64,000 nucleotides of DNA from Clostridia bacterium (lineage in GTDB: Bacteria > Bacillota > Clostridia > Christensenellales > UBA1242): assembly GCA_900767835.1 (NCBI GenBank), contig CAAGAO010000018.1:5408-69407 (forward strand), read 5' to 3'. Below the pieces are notes generated by a model. The model did not search any database. It was not told the DNA's origin and was given only the letters and a program-made list of their open reading frames with translations. Every line of letters starts with the position of its first letter. Position 1 is the stretch's first letter. Below are positions 8,420 through 17,800 of the stretch, piece by piece. The translations under genes were made by a program, and so were the position numbers.

Positions 8420-9760
8420 ATGGTCAAAAAAACTTTGTTGATAAATAAACTTAAAAAATATAAACAGGGTCCTATTTTAAAAGGACAGTTTTTTTCTGAT
8501 CAAAATTTATTAAAAAATCAAATTTCTATGGAAGATTATGAGCAAGAAACACTTGCTGAAAATCAAGAAAAAGAACTTGAAGAAAAAATTGGAGAAGCAA
8601 ATCAAGAAGTCGCAAAGCAAGGGACAAAAAAGAAAAAAATAACAAATCTGTTATTGTTTATTGCTAATATTGTCATTGTCGCAATAATTTTAATATATCA
8701 ACTAACAAATTCAGAGGTAGAGTCGCTAGGTAGTATTATTGCAAGTGGTCTTTTTAGGTGGCAGTATATAATTTATATTTTACTTGCACTTGCAATGATA
8801 ATGATGATTGATGCATTTAGGACATCAACTCTTTTAAAACAATCTATGGGTAAAAGGCGGTTTGCACTTTGTTATAAAATGTGTGCCCTTGGTAGATATT
8901 GGGATAACATAACCCCATTATCTTCTGGTGGTGAGCCATTTCAAATTTATTATCTAAACAAACATAATGTTAAAGCAGGCACGTCAATTTCTGTCACTAT
9001 TGGTAGATATATAATATACCAATTAGGTTGGCTTATTATGGGAATTTGTGCAACCATTTATGCAACTAAATTTTATGGAGAAACTAACCTAGTTTCAGTG
9101 GCTTCCTATGTCGGTTTTGGATTAAACGCGGCAATGTTGATTGGTACATGGATTTTGTCTCGTAGTAAAAAATTAGGTAAAATTCTAGTTGCAAAAACAT
9201 TAAAACTTTTACAAAAAATGCATATAGTTAAAAATTATGAAAAACAATACGATAAAGTTATGAGCACTGTTGGTGGTTTTCAAAATACAATGGCAAAATA
9301 TACAAAAAATATTTTCTCGTTTATAGGTCTTGTTTTTTCACAACTTTTACAATTTGTAATACAATACTCCATTCCATACTTAGTGTTCTTATCACTTGGT
9401 GGTACTCCAGACACATCAACTTGGCTTGCAATGATATTCTTGAATGTGCTTATTGATTTGGCATCAAGTTTTATTCCTCTGCCTGGTGGGACTGGAATGA
9501 GTGAAGTATCATTTACAATCGTGTTTGGAAGTCTATTCCCTAATGGTACTGCATTCTGGGGACTTCTAATATGGCGTTTTATGACATATTATTCTTATTT
9601 AGTACAAGGCATTGCTGTTACAATTTATGACTATGTTTGGGGTGATAGAAAGTATGAGTGGCAAAAAAAGAAATGGGAATTAGAAGCGGAAAGCAATAAA
9701 TTTAAAGAAAGTCAGGTAAAAAAATATAATAAACGAACAAAAGGTAAAATTAAAATATAA
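8420..9760 (+). CDS. LPG synthase transmembrane-domain family protein (UPF0104/YbhN type)
   Basis: Integral membrane protein of the family that includes the flippase half of MprF. After a charged cytoplasmic N-terminal stretch ending in a KKKK cluster come about eight hydrophobic segments. Family signatures are TPLSSGGEPFQIYYL in the first third and PLPGGTGMSEVSF in the last third; it ends in a basic tail. There is no lysyl-transferase domain, so I infer lipid or isoprenoid-linked substrate translocation only, substrate unknown. The start is unclear: GTG 8402 and ATG 8420 lack a ribosome binding site, and ATG 8529 would place a small hairpin plus T-run at 8469-8495 in the leader. The membrane part is unaffected by this choice. 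Confidence 0.85.
   Translation: MVKKTLLINKLKKYKQGPILKGQFFSDQNLLKNQISMEDYEQETLAENQEKELEEKIGEANQEVAKQGTKKKKITNLLLFIANIVIVAIILIYQLTNSEVESLGSIIASGLFRWQYIIYILLALAMIMMIDAFRTSTLLKQSMGKRRFALCYKMCALGRYWDNITPLSSGGEPFQIYYLNKHNVKAGTSISVTIGRYIIYQLGWLIMGICATIYATKFYGETNLVSVASYVGFGLNAAMLIGTWILSRSKKLGKILVAKTLKLLQKMHIVKNYEKQYDKVMSTVGGFQNTMAKYTKNIFSFIGLVFSQLLQFVIQYSIPYLVFLSLGGTPDTSTWLAMIFLNVLIDLASSFIPLPGGTGMSEVSFTIVFGSLFPNGTAFWGLLIWRFMTYYSYLVQGIAVTIYDYVWGDRKYEWQKKKWELEAESNKFKESQVKKYNKRTKGKIKI
8469..8495 (+). promoter_or_regulatory. Possible attenuator hairpin in the leader of the UPF0104 gene
   Basis: GTCCT at 8469-8473 pairs with AGGAC at 8482-8486 and is followed by a run of seven T. It makes sense as an attenuator only if translation starts at ATG 8529; otherwise it is coding sequence. 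The stem is short. Confidence 0.25.
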
Positions 9761-9794
9761 ATTTTTAAATGTTTTACTTTGTTTGAATTGTTTT

Positions 9795-9837
9795 AAATGC
9801 AATATTTTCAAAGAATTTGAGAATATTGCATTTTTTA
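9795..9837 (+). terminator. Terminator after the UPF0104 gene
   Basis: AATGCAATATT at 9796-9806 pairs with AATATTGCATT at 9822-9832, followed by TTTTTT. Confidence 0.85.
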
Positions 9838-9854
9838 GTGGAGTATGCGTAGAT

Positions 9855-9881
9855 AATTTTTAAAGAAAGTCTTTAAAAATT
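9855..9881. repeat. Perfect 12-bp inverted repeat with 3-base loop
   Basis: AATTTTTAAAGA, AAG, TCTTTAAAAATT. It lies between the terminator and the next small gene. It could be a second terminator or a protein-binding palindrome. Confidence 0.5.
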
Positions 9882-9987
9882 TTAATAATATATCTTACTA
9901 AACATCAAAAAAAGAGAAAACATTTGCGAAATGTTTTTTGTTTTTAAAACAATAAATTTGGACATAATACAAATATTAGGGGATTAT

Positions 9988-10503
9988 ATGAAACATAAAA
10001 AAACTATTATAATATCATTTTCATTTGTAATTACTGTGCTTGTAATAATTTGTGCGATAAGCATTTACTATAATTTCTGTGGTGGTTTTTATTTTAGCAG
10101 AATATCAAAATATGCTTTTATTTTAGGCGAGGACAATAAAATAGAAGTAAACAATGATGGGGCATATATAACCGCTTGTAATTTTAGTGGGACAGTGCTA
10201 ACGGATAATGATATAAAGCAAGAGATATCTATTCTATCAAAGGCTTCAAAAACCTTATATTTACGAGCGAAAATTCAAGTTGTTGGTCTGAATGAAAATA
10301 ATATCATGTTTGGATATACAAACTGGGTACAAAATGAAGATGGTTATATATATTTTAATCAACCACTTCTAGAAAATGAACAGATTGGGTTGTGTAAATA
10401 TATCAGGTTAAATAAAAATAATAAATTTGAAAGCAATTTTGACTATATTTTAGTTGTTATAGTTGAAGCTTCAATTTCTCCTTTTGAGAGTAGTAGGAGT
10501 TAA
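9988..10503 (+). CDS. Small exported or membrane-anchored protein, unknown function
   Basis: The start is the ATG at 9988 with AGGGGAT upstream; an open upstream extension to 9931 lacks a ribosome binding site. The 171-residue product has a basic start, one hydrophobic segment (about residues 5-29) and an extracellular domain. The domain contains TNWVQNEDGYIYFNQPL followed by a segment ending in VVIVEAS. This order (NWV, gap, DGYYYY, gap, viaEa) is reminiscent of short beta-sandwich proteins of the SipW-dependent TasA/camelysin type, which I offer only as inference. Its stop codon overlaps that of the converging deacetylase gene. Confidence 0.6.
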   Translation: MKHKKTIIISFSFVITVLVIICAISIYYNFCGGFYFSRISKYAFILGEDNKIEVNNDGAYITACNFSGTVLTDNDIKQEISILSKASKTLYLRAKIQVVGLNENNIMFGYTNWVQNEDGYIYFNQPLLENEQIGLCKYIRLNKNNKFESNFDYILVVIVEASISPFESSRS

Positions 10504-11606
10504 TTTGAAAATCTTTTTGAGTCAATTACTAATTTAGGAGTAAAAAATGGCATAAGTTCTTTTCTATTCTCACTTAATGTGTTGCCATCTATGCATTTTC
10601 TATCCATAAATAAAACTTTATGATTTTTGTTAGGCAAATAGCCATAAAAATCTTTCATTCCAACACCACAAAACAACTTAAAACCAGCATTTTGTAACAA
10701 CTGATGTTTTTTGCAAATTTCTCCATTATCAAAAACTTGCCATTCTCCATAAGGATAAACATATATGTTTGTTTTACCAATTAATGACTCGACTTCATTT
10801 TGCCATTGTACTATTTCTTTTTCAAATTTATTGTCGTCTATTTTGTTCATATGGTAATGTCCATAACTATGACTTGCAAATTCCCAACCATTTTCTTTTA
10901 ATTTTGATATAACTTTTTTTGCTTTTATAATTTCGTCTTTACGATTTATTGTGTTTGTGTGACTAGTTCTATATCCTAAAATTCCGTCATATCCAGTCAA
11001 ATTTAGAACACCTTTTGCCCCGTCACAAGAAAAATCAGGATGAGTCAAGATAAATTTTTCTAAAATAGGGATAAACTCAATATCATATCTAATGTCATCT
11101 TTATTGTTTAGTTTAGTTAAACTTGCAATATTGTTGTTCTTGTCCAAAATTATTTTATCTACCATACCTAAGCCTATTTTTTTACTATCATAGTTTACAT
11201 CATCAAAACTAAAAACCAAAGGCTTTTTCCCTTTTGGTACTTTTATTTTATTTTTAACGACATCTCCGTTTTTGTTGGTTATAAAACAAGCGGAAAGTTT
11301 AACTAAGATATAATTTCTTTTATATAACGAGAGTAATATTGCTTTAAATTCTTTTGCTGTTATGCAATCGGCAAGATAATTCTTCTTCATAGGATTATTA
11401 TTTTTAAAAGCAATGCTTGGATAAGCAATTAAACAATGTGTAAATAAGTGCTTTACATCATAAGTGGAATAGTATTCATTTTGTGCAAAAACAAATGTGT
11501 TGTTAATTAAGTGATAATTAGGAAAAAATAACGAAAAAATCAACAAAAAACATATAAAAAATATATAAATATTATAATTATTAAAAAATAAATTATTTTT
11601 CCTCAT
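10500..11606 (-). CDS. Polysaccharide deacetylase (NodB-like) family protein, membrane-anchored
   Basis: Predicted extracellular carbohydrate esterase that removes N-acetyl groups from a polymer such as peptidoglycan. A hydrophobic N-terminal segment (about residues 12-35) acts as signal or anchor. The NodB motifs are recognisable: FSFDDV (catalytic and metal-binding Asp), FASHSYGHYH (metal-binding H-x3-H) and YVYPYGEW in the position of the third motif. The region between the first two motifs is longer than usual, so this is a divergent member. No ribosome binding site is obvious before the ATG. It converges on the small exported protein and its stop overlaps that gene's stop at 10500-10503. 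Confidence 0.8.
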   Translation of the reverse strand: MRKNNLFFNNYNIYIFFICFLLIFSLFFPNYHLINNTFVFAQNEYYSTYDVKHLFTHCLIAYPSIAFKNNNPMKKNYLADCITAKEFKAILLSLYKRNYILVKLSACFITNKNGDVVKNKIKVPKGKKPLVFSFDDVNYDSKKIGLGMVDKIILDKNNNIASLTKLNNKDDIRYDIEFIPILEKFILTHPDFSCDGAKGVLNLTGYDGILGYRTSHTNTINRKDEIIKAKKVISKLKENGWEFASHSYGHYHMNKIDDNKFEKEIVQWQNEVESLIGKTNIYVYPYGEWQVFDNGEICKKHQLLQNAGFKLFCGVGMKDFYGYLPNKNHKVLFMDRKCIDGNTLSENRKELMPFFTPKLVIDSKRFSN

Positions 11607-11727
11607 ATTTTTATTATGTATTTATTTGTAAAAAAAATACGACAAAATTATTAAAAAATACACAAAACTTGCTGTTTTTTCTTAAAAAAAATTTGTTAAA
11701 ATTTGTTTGAAACATAAAGGAGATAAA

Positions 11728-12936
11728 ATGGTAATTGATAATTCATATTATAAAAAAATAATTTACAAAAAAAATGCTTTTGAAGATGTAAAAACCTATA
11801 TAAAATTAAATTATACAAATAAGAAAATATTATTAGTGTCAACAAAAAGTGTTCCGGCTGAATATGTTACTGTGCTTTTAAATTCACTTTTTTGTGGTAG
11901 TGAAAATGTACATCATTTTGTTTCAAGACAAAATTTTTTAAAGGCAGAACTAGATTCTTTAAATGATAGATTGGTTGGTGGGAATTTTGATATTATAGTT
12001 TCATTTGGTGGAGGTAAGTGTTGTGACACGGTTAAATATTTTGCAAGTATGTTCAAACTCCCTTACATTGTTTGTCCAACAATAGCATCATCTCTTGCTT
12101 ATTTTTCAAATTACTGTGTTAATCCGTATGACTCAACAAAAAGTTTTTATGCTGAATTTCCAAATAAAATTTTCATACAAGAACAAATAATCAAAGATGC
12201 AAATTGCTATTCAAATATTGAAGGACTTTGTTTTTTAAACTCTTTGAGAGCAGTATATGTTGAAGGCATTGCAAGGGATAATGAAAAAGAAAGATATATT
12301 TTTATGGGAATTGAAAAACTATTAAACAAACTAAGTGAAGAACAAACAAATATACTTCTTTGTAATGAAGATTCCAACCTTGTGCTTATGGACTTGTTTA
12401 TTGATTTTGGTTTTTATATAGGACTTTTAAACAGGGAGGAGTACTACTTGTTTAACATGTACTGCGTCTATGAAAAATTAGTATCAAATGAAGGACAAAG
12501 CAAAATGAGTGGCAAAAAAATGCTTTTGTGTGGTAAGTCTTTTTTATCTACTATGAAAAATTTTATAGAACTCAACTCGGTAATGTGTATGGAAAAAAAT
12601 AATTATGAAAAGATATCAAATATTATAAGAAATAATGGTTTGCATTATAAAATGCTAAAAAATAATGCTTTTTTTGTTAGTTTTAACAAAAAAACATATA
12701 TAAAAAAAGAGTTTTCCTCTTACAAAGAAAATTATTACAAAATGATTTGCGAACAATTAAGAAGAATTAGTGAGTTTTCTAAAAAAGTTCGTTCGGTATA
12801 TAAATATGGAATTGAAGTCCAAAGCGACATTGAAAATATATATAAAGCGTTGGCAGTTACGCCATACATTTATGATAGTGGCAATATGGTTAATATGTTT
12901 GCAAATTCAGGTCTATTAAATAGTTTTTTGGCTTAA
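11728..12936 (+). CDS. Glycerol-1-phosphate dehydrogenase-like (Fe-ADH_2) protein, probable pseudoenzyme
   Basis: The start is the ATG at 11728 behind a strong AAAGGAG. The 402-residue protein keeps the NAD-binding signature SFGGGKCCDTVKY, the CPTIASS segment and a downstream IIKD typical of EgsA/AraM-like sn-glycerol-1-phosphate dehydrogenases. The expected metal-ligand positions look altered: the GxGD aspartate region reads GLCFLN, and the C-terminal LHG histidine region appears as SGKKMLLCG. The IVD strand is FIQ. From known family behaviour I infer loss of catalysis with retention of a nucleotide-binding fold. The gene sits upstream of two sporulation-linked genes. Confidence 0.7.
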   Translation: MVIDNSYYKKIIYKKNAFEDVKTYIKLNYTNKKILLVSTKSVPAEYVTVLLNSLFCGSENVHHFVSRQNFLKAELDSLNDRLVGGNFDIIVSFGGGKCCDTVKYFASMFKLPYIVCPTIASSLAYFSNYCVNPYDSTKSFYAEFPNKIFIQEQIIKDANCYSNIEGLCFLNSLRAVYVEGIARDNEKERYIFMGIEKLLNKLSEEQTNILLCNEDSNLVLMDLFIDFGFYIGLLNREEYYLFNMYCVYEKLVSNEGQSKMSGKKMLLCGKSFLSTMKNFIELNSVMCMEKNNYEKISNIIRNNGLHYKMLKNNAFFVSFNKKTYIKKEFSSYKENYYKMICEQLRRISEFSKKVRSVYKYGIEVQSDIENIYKALAVTPYIYDSGNMVNMFANSGLLNSFLA

Positions 12937-12976
12937 TTAATGATTAAAAAACAACAATCGGTCAATAATTGTAGTT

Positions 12977-13441
12977 ATGAAAAGGCTGATTGTTTTTATT
13001 TTAATTGTGTTACTATTATGTTTTACAAATCTTTCACTAACAAAAGATTTTAATATAGATAAAATATTTCCTAATTCTATAGTCGAAATTTTTTTTGACG
13101 AAAAGTCAGATTTTAATTTGGAGAAAACATCAAATGGTGTGGGCGAGATTGTATTTTGCGATATAAACAAATTGTCAAGCATATTAAAATTAAACCATAA
13201 TATATCTGGAGTTACATTCAGAATTAAAAACGAGAATGTTGAAAATATCTTAAAAAAAATAAATGTAAGAAATACATACAATAAAAATTTTGGTATTTAT
13301 GGCTGGTCGAATGTGTTAGATAGTATGCTAAATGTTAAAACAAATAGTTTAAAACTCTTTGATTCTTATGTAAATTTTCAATGTGTGGATAATGGTGATG
13401 AAATAATTTTAGGTTGCCCGATAATTCTTGGAAGTTATTAA
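12977..13441 (+). CDS. YwmB-like secreted protein (short)
   Basis: 154 residues with a typical N-terminal signal or anchor (MKRLIVFILIVLLLCF). The body has no strong motif, but the last segment (VNFQCVDNGDEIILGCPII, ending in a tyrosine) follows the pattern of the C-terminus of YwmB (VNLQ, then a G-x-P-I-I strand, then a final Tyr). In Bacillus, ywmB lies upstream of spoIID and spoIIQ, and here the next gene is spoIIQ, which supports the idea. It is shorter than YwmB (about 240 residues). No clear ribosome binding site; the preceding gene's probable terminator hairpin overlaps the start region. Assignment is tentative. Confidence 0.45.
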   Translation: MKRLIVFILIVLLLCFTNLSLTKDFNIDKIFPNSIVEIFFDEKSDFNLEKTSNGVGEIVFCDINKLSSILKLNHNISGVTFRIKNENVENILKKINVRNTYNKNFGIYGWSNVLDSMLNVKTNSLKLFDSYVNFQCVDNGDEIILGCPIILGSY

Positions 13442-13498
13442 AATATATATGTATAAAATTTATCTTCTTGTCAATAATCATTGACGGAGGTAAGAAAT

Positions 13499-14050
13499 AT
13501 GTTTAAAAGATTTATGAAAAAATATGGTTACTATATGTTGGCTTTTATCGCTATAATTGCAATAGGTTTAACCGCTGGTGCTATTAATAAAAATGATGAA
13601 GCTCCAGCAAAACCAACAGATGCAACCAAGGTGGAAATGGTATGTCCAATGACATCTCCAGATGTGATTAAATGGTATAGTGACACAGAACTATTTTATA
13701 ACACTACATTGAAGCAATGGGAAAGTCATAAAGGCGTAGATTTAACATCAACAGCAAGTCCAGATGTATTTTCAGTACTAGATGGAACGGTTACATCTTG
13801 CACTTATTCGTATGAAGATGGCTATCAAATCACAATATCTCATGCAGATGGACTAAGCACGACATACAGTTCACTAAAAAACATAGATGCCATTAAAAAG
13901 GGAGATAGTGTTACTCGTGGGCAAAAAATTGGCGAAGTGTCAAATTCTGCATCAAACGAAAGTTTAGACGGTAACCATTTACATTTCCAAGTTATGCTCA
14001 ATGGTAAAAAAGTTGACCCAGCAAACTATATTACTTTTGAAAATAAGTAA
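13499..14050 (+). CDS. spoIIQ: Forespore protein SpoIIQ, LytM/M23 domain
   Basis: Forespore membrane protein that pairs with SpoIIIAH across the intermembrane space during engulfment. The start is the ATG at 13499, which has an excellent GGAGG six bases upstream; a TTG at 13481 lies in front of that site. One transmembrane helix (about residues 11-29) is followed by a linker and an M23 domain. The zinc-site residues of active M23 endopeptidases are all present, HKGVD (H77, D81) and HLH (H160, H162). That is the clostridial pattern; Bacillus subtilis SpoIIQ has lost the first histidine. The neighbouring YwmB-like gene supports the sporulation role. SigF control is expected from the family but not read from the sequence. 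Confidence 0.88.
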   Translation: MFKRFMKKYGYYMLAFIAIIAIGLTAGAINKNDEAPAKPTDATKVEMVCPMTSPDVIKWYSDTELFYNTTLKQWESHKGVDLTSTASPDVFSVLDGTVTSCTYSYEDGYQITISHADGLSTTYSSLKNIDAIKKGDSVTRGQKIGEVSNSASNESLDGNHLHFQVMLNGKKVDPANYITFENK

Positions 14051-14193
14051 AAAATAGATAGTAAAGTTTGAGAATATGACATTTATGATAAAAAGTTGAG
14101 AGTTGTGTTGTGCAAAAAAATGTAAACCAGTTGAAAAAATGAAATAAAATAATTGTAATTTAACACAAAAAATTCAACTTTAGTCAAAATTGC

Positions 14194-14222
14194 TTTACAT
14201 TAACCTTTAAAAGTGGTATATT
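14194..14222 (+). promoter_or_regulatory. Sigma-A-type promoter of acpP
   Basis: TTTACA at 14194-14199, 17-base spacer, TATATT at 14217-14222, 27 bases before the ATG. Confidence 0.65.
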
Positions 14223-14249
14223 ACTAACTATACCAATGGAGGAAAGGTT

Positions 14250-14477
14250 ATGACTATTGATAAAGTAAAAAAATTAATATCAACTCAACTTAACGTTGCT
14301 GAATCAAAAATCACAGAAGATTCTAGATTAGTAGAAGATTTAGGTGCTGATTCTTTAGACACAATTGAACTTTTAATGGCTTTTGAAGAAGAATTTGGAA
14401 TTAGTATTCCAGATGAAGAAGCTATGAATATGAAAACAATTAAAGATATTGTTAATTTAATTGATTCAAAAAATTAA
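14250..14477 (+). CDS. acpP: Acyl carrier protein
   Basis: Carries growing fatty acyl chains on a phosphopantetheine arm. The 75 residues match the family in full, with the attachment serine in GADSLDTIEL and the helix LLMAFEEEFGISIPDEE. Strong GGAGG ribosome binding site. It is monocistronic, with its own promoter and terminator, and no fatty acid synthesis genes adjoin. Confidence 0.97.
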   Translation: MTIDKVKKLISTQLNVAESKITEDSRLVEDLGADSLDTIELLMAFEEEFGISIPDEEAMNMKTIKDIVNLIDSKN

Positions 14478-14509
14478 AATTGAATTCAAACCAAAAATAT
14501 TTTGGTAAA

Positions 14510-14557
14510 GCATGTGCAGGTTTTGGAATATTCCAAAGCCTGCTTTGTTTTTTTTGA
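14510..14557 (+). terminator. Terminator after acpP
   Basis: GCAGG, TTTGGAA and the matching TTCCAAA, CCTGC form a long stem at 14516-14543, followed by an eight-base T run. A second, smaller hairpin terminator follows at 14653-14676. The remaining gap up to 14870 is extremely AT-rich and carries the promoter of the giant gene. Confidence 0.9.
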
Positions 14558-14652
14558 GGAATGGTGAGTTAATCACAAGAAATTAATACTTAAAAATATA
14601 ATAAAAATTATATAATAAATTAATTAAATAATCTATAATTAAATATCTTAAC

Positions 14653-14676
14653 ACCTTTAAAATAAAGGTTTTTTTT
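14653..14676 (+). terminator. Small second terminator upstream of the giant gene
   Basis: ACCTTT at 14653-14658 pairs with AAAGGT at 14664-14669, then eight T. It would insulate the giant gene from read-through. Confidence 0.55.
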
Positions 14677-14760
14677 AATTTTTAATTATTTTTAATTAAT
14701 TTTCAAAATTAAAAACTGATTTCAACAATAAAAAAATATTGAATAATATACTCTTGTTAA

Positions 14761-14789
14761 TTGACTTTTTTTGTTTAATAATATATTAT
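14761..14789 (+). promoter_or_regulatory. Sigma-A-type promoter of the first giant lipoprotein gene
   Basis: TTGACT at 14761-14766, 17-base spacer, TATTAT at 14784-14789, leaving a leader of about 75 bases. The near-consensus boxes suggest substantial vegetative expression. Confidence 0.7.
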
Positions 14790-14870
14790 AAATATATTAA
14801 AAGAGTTAATTTGTTATTTTTGATAAATATTTTGTTTATTAATTACAAAAAATAGCAATGGGAGATGTCT

Positions 14871-17800
14871 ATGAAGCCTATGAAAAAAATTTCTATATTA
14901 ATTATGTCTATTGCAATTCTTTGTGTGGGAGTGCTATTTTCCGCTTGTACACAAAATGGAGAAGCAAGCATAACATTAAGTCAAAATAATGCCACTATAT
15001 TTCTTGGAGAAACCGAAAATAATCAGGTTTCTATTTTGGCAACCTTAAAAAATGTCGATGTAAACAAATTAGATTTAGTTTACGACACTTCTTTTGTGAC
15101 TATCTCTCAAGAAAAAAATACCGATGGAACATTTACAATAACTGTAAAAAGTTTGATAGATTATGGAACCAAACCAATTGCAGTTGAGGTTAAAGCATCA
15201 AATAAAGCAAGTGCGGTTTTCTATATTGACATAGTTTTACCATTGCAAAACATAGTCGCTAAAGATAACTTGTATATTGCATATAATGGCGAAAAAACTT
15301 CATACAGTTTGATTGATTTCATTTCTTTTGAACCAGAAGGTACTGTTCAAAAAGGCGTAGAGTTTACTGTTCAAGAAGAAAGTGAACAATATCACATAGA
15401 AAATAATAAACTTGTTGTTGAAGCAGGTGTTGATGTCGCTCAACTAAGTCAAATAAAAGTAAATGCTGTTTCAACAGTTATCTCCGAAGGTAAAGAACCA
15501 GTATCTGCTGAATTAAACATAAAACTCTTACCAAACATAAAACTTCTTGCGGATAGCATTTCAGTGTCAGTTGATTACAATGGTGATAAACTTCCACTTC
15601 AAGATAAATCTTATGAATTAACAATCAAAAAAGAGTTAGACGGCTACAAACTCAGCACTTTTGAAATTGAAGTGGTAATTCCTCAATCTTTAGGAATAGA
15701 AGTAGACCTAGATAGTTCAAGTTTTGGCGGACTTTCAACCAACATTCTAAATTATCTCTCATATTCAAGACGTCACACTTTAGATACAACGAACGCAAGC
15801 AATATTAAAGATGTGTACACATTCACATTTGAGACAAAAAGTTCGCTTCAAGGCAAGGGTGACTTGCGTATGAAATATTGGTACAAAGATTACAGTAGTG
15901 ACAATAATCTTTCTGCAAACTTTATTGCAAAAGTTGAAAATGAGATTGTTGAAAAATTATCATTAACTGCAATTATGCCAATTACCAGCATTGAGGTTAG
16001 AACCGATTGCGTACTCAACACCGACACTAATATTTACACAATTTACAATAACTACAAAGGTGTTTATGGCGAAGCGTTTACACTAGTTGCTTTGCCAGAA
16101 GGAACAGGTCAAAGAACTATTGTTTTAGAAAAAACAGAAGATAGCGAATTGCTAGTTTACAATTCAAAAGGTAACTTACTTCCTTTTATTAGATACATCT
16201 ATGACGAAAATGGAACTTTGATTGAAACAAAAAATAATCAACAAGAAATAACATCTGGAGAAACAATTTATATTAAAGGTGCGAATAAGAGCACAGAATC
16301 TTTAATTTACTTTAGTTCAATATCAGATAAAGAATCAGCAACTAAAGGTACACTTTCATTCAATGTCTCAAATGGAACATCGGCTTTAGGTTTCGTTGAT
16401 GATACAGAATCTACCGAACTTAAGGAAGAGATAGTTTTAAATGCAGAAATTAATAATTCTACAGTTACATATTTATTAGCACCAAATGCAAAAGTGTCAG
16501 ATTTTACAAAAGATGAAAATGTGACAATAGAACCTGTTTTGGGCAAAGATAATTACTTTAAGGTTACATTCAGTGCTTTAAAAATAGGAAAACAAACTTA
16601 CACAATAAAAACAATAAATGGTTACAAAGTTATAGCGACTTTAAATGTTATTAAACCACTTGAAAATGTAGTTTTAAAATTAAAAGATAATTCACAATAT
16701 CTTGCAGGTATAGGAGATTATGCTCAAAAAAATAGTGATAACGATTTAATCAATATCTCTGTTGAAAAAGGTTATTCAATAGCATTAGATTATGTAATAA
16801 ATCAAAATGCACAAATTTCAAGCATTAAATATTCATTCTATAACCCACAAAACATAGATGTTTATGGTGACGAAATAGATAAACTTAAAGATGTTTATAA
16901 TTATAATTACCCAACACTATTTGATGAATTAAGTCTAGTTTTAAATAATCAAAACTTGATACAAAATAACATATTAACAGGTATTAATTCAGGCATAAAT
17001 GTAATAAAAATTGAAATTTATGGTCAAAAAGTATTAAATGGTCAATTAATTGATGAAATAAAAGATACAAAATTCCTATTTGTTCAAATATACAATCCAG
17101 TTAAACAAATTAACTCAACTGCTAAAAATATTACACTAAGAACTGTAGACCAGGTTGCAAGCGAATATGAATCTTTAACAACCAAAACATTAACATTAGA
17201 TGTAACATCTGAAGGTGGCGAAAAAGCAACTTACAACAAAATATTTATTGATGGTAGTGCTTATGATATTGTGCTAACAGAATCTGGTAATAGTGAGTTA
17301 GTTTGCTCAAAAATAATCAATAAAGATGGCATTGATGCAATTGTGGTTACATACAACTTTACAACTGGTAAATTGAACATTAAAGCAAATAAGTATGTAA
17401 AATTCACTGAACAACCTCAAATTATTTTATTTGCTGGAGATTTCGTTGATTTCGAAAACGGTAGACATTTCTATACAGATTCTACCGATAGGCCTATTAT
17501 TACATATATAATATCAATCAATTTGATAGAAACAAAAGTAATTGAAGATATTAGTGTATCAAACCTAGAACTTGATACAAGCAAATCAAATAGTACAACA
17601 AAAGTATATAAGACAATTTATATTGATACATCTAAAGCAGAGAGTATAACTTATAAACTGTTGACAGAAATCACACCTTTTGATGCTTTTGATAAGGCTT
17701 TAAAATATACTTTCATTGCAAATTCTGGAAGTACTCAAGCAATGATAGATATAGATGATAACGGGCTAATCACAATTTTAGGCGAACAAGGCGGAAGTGG

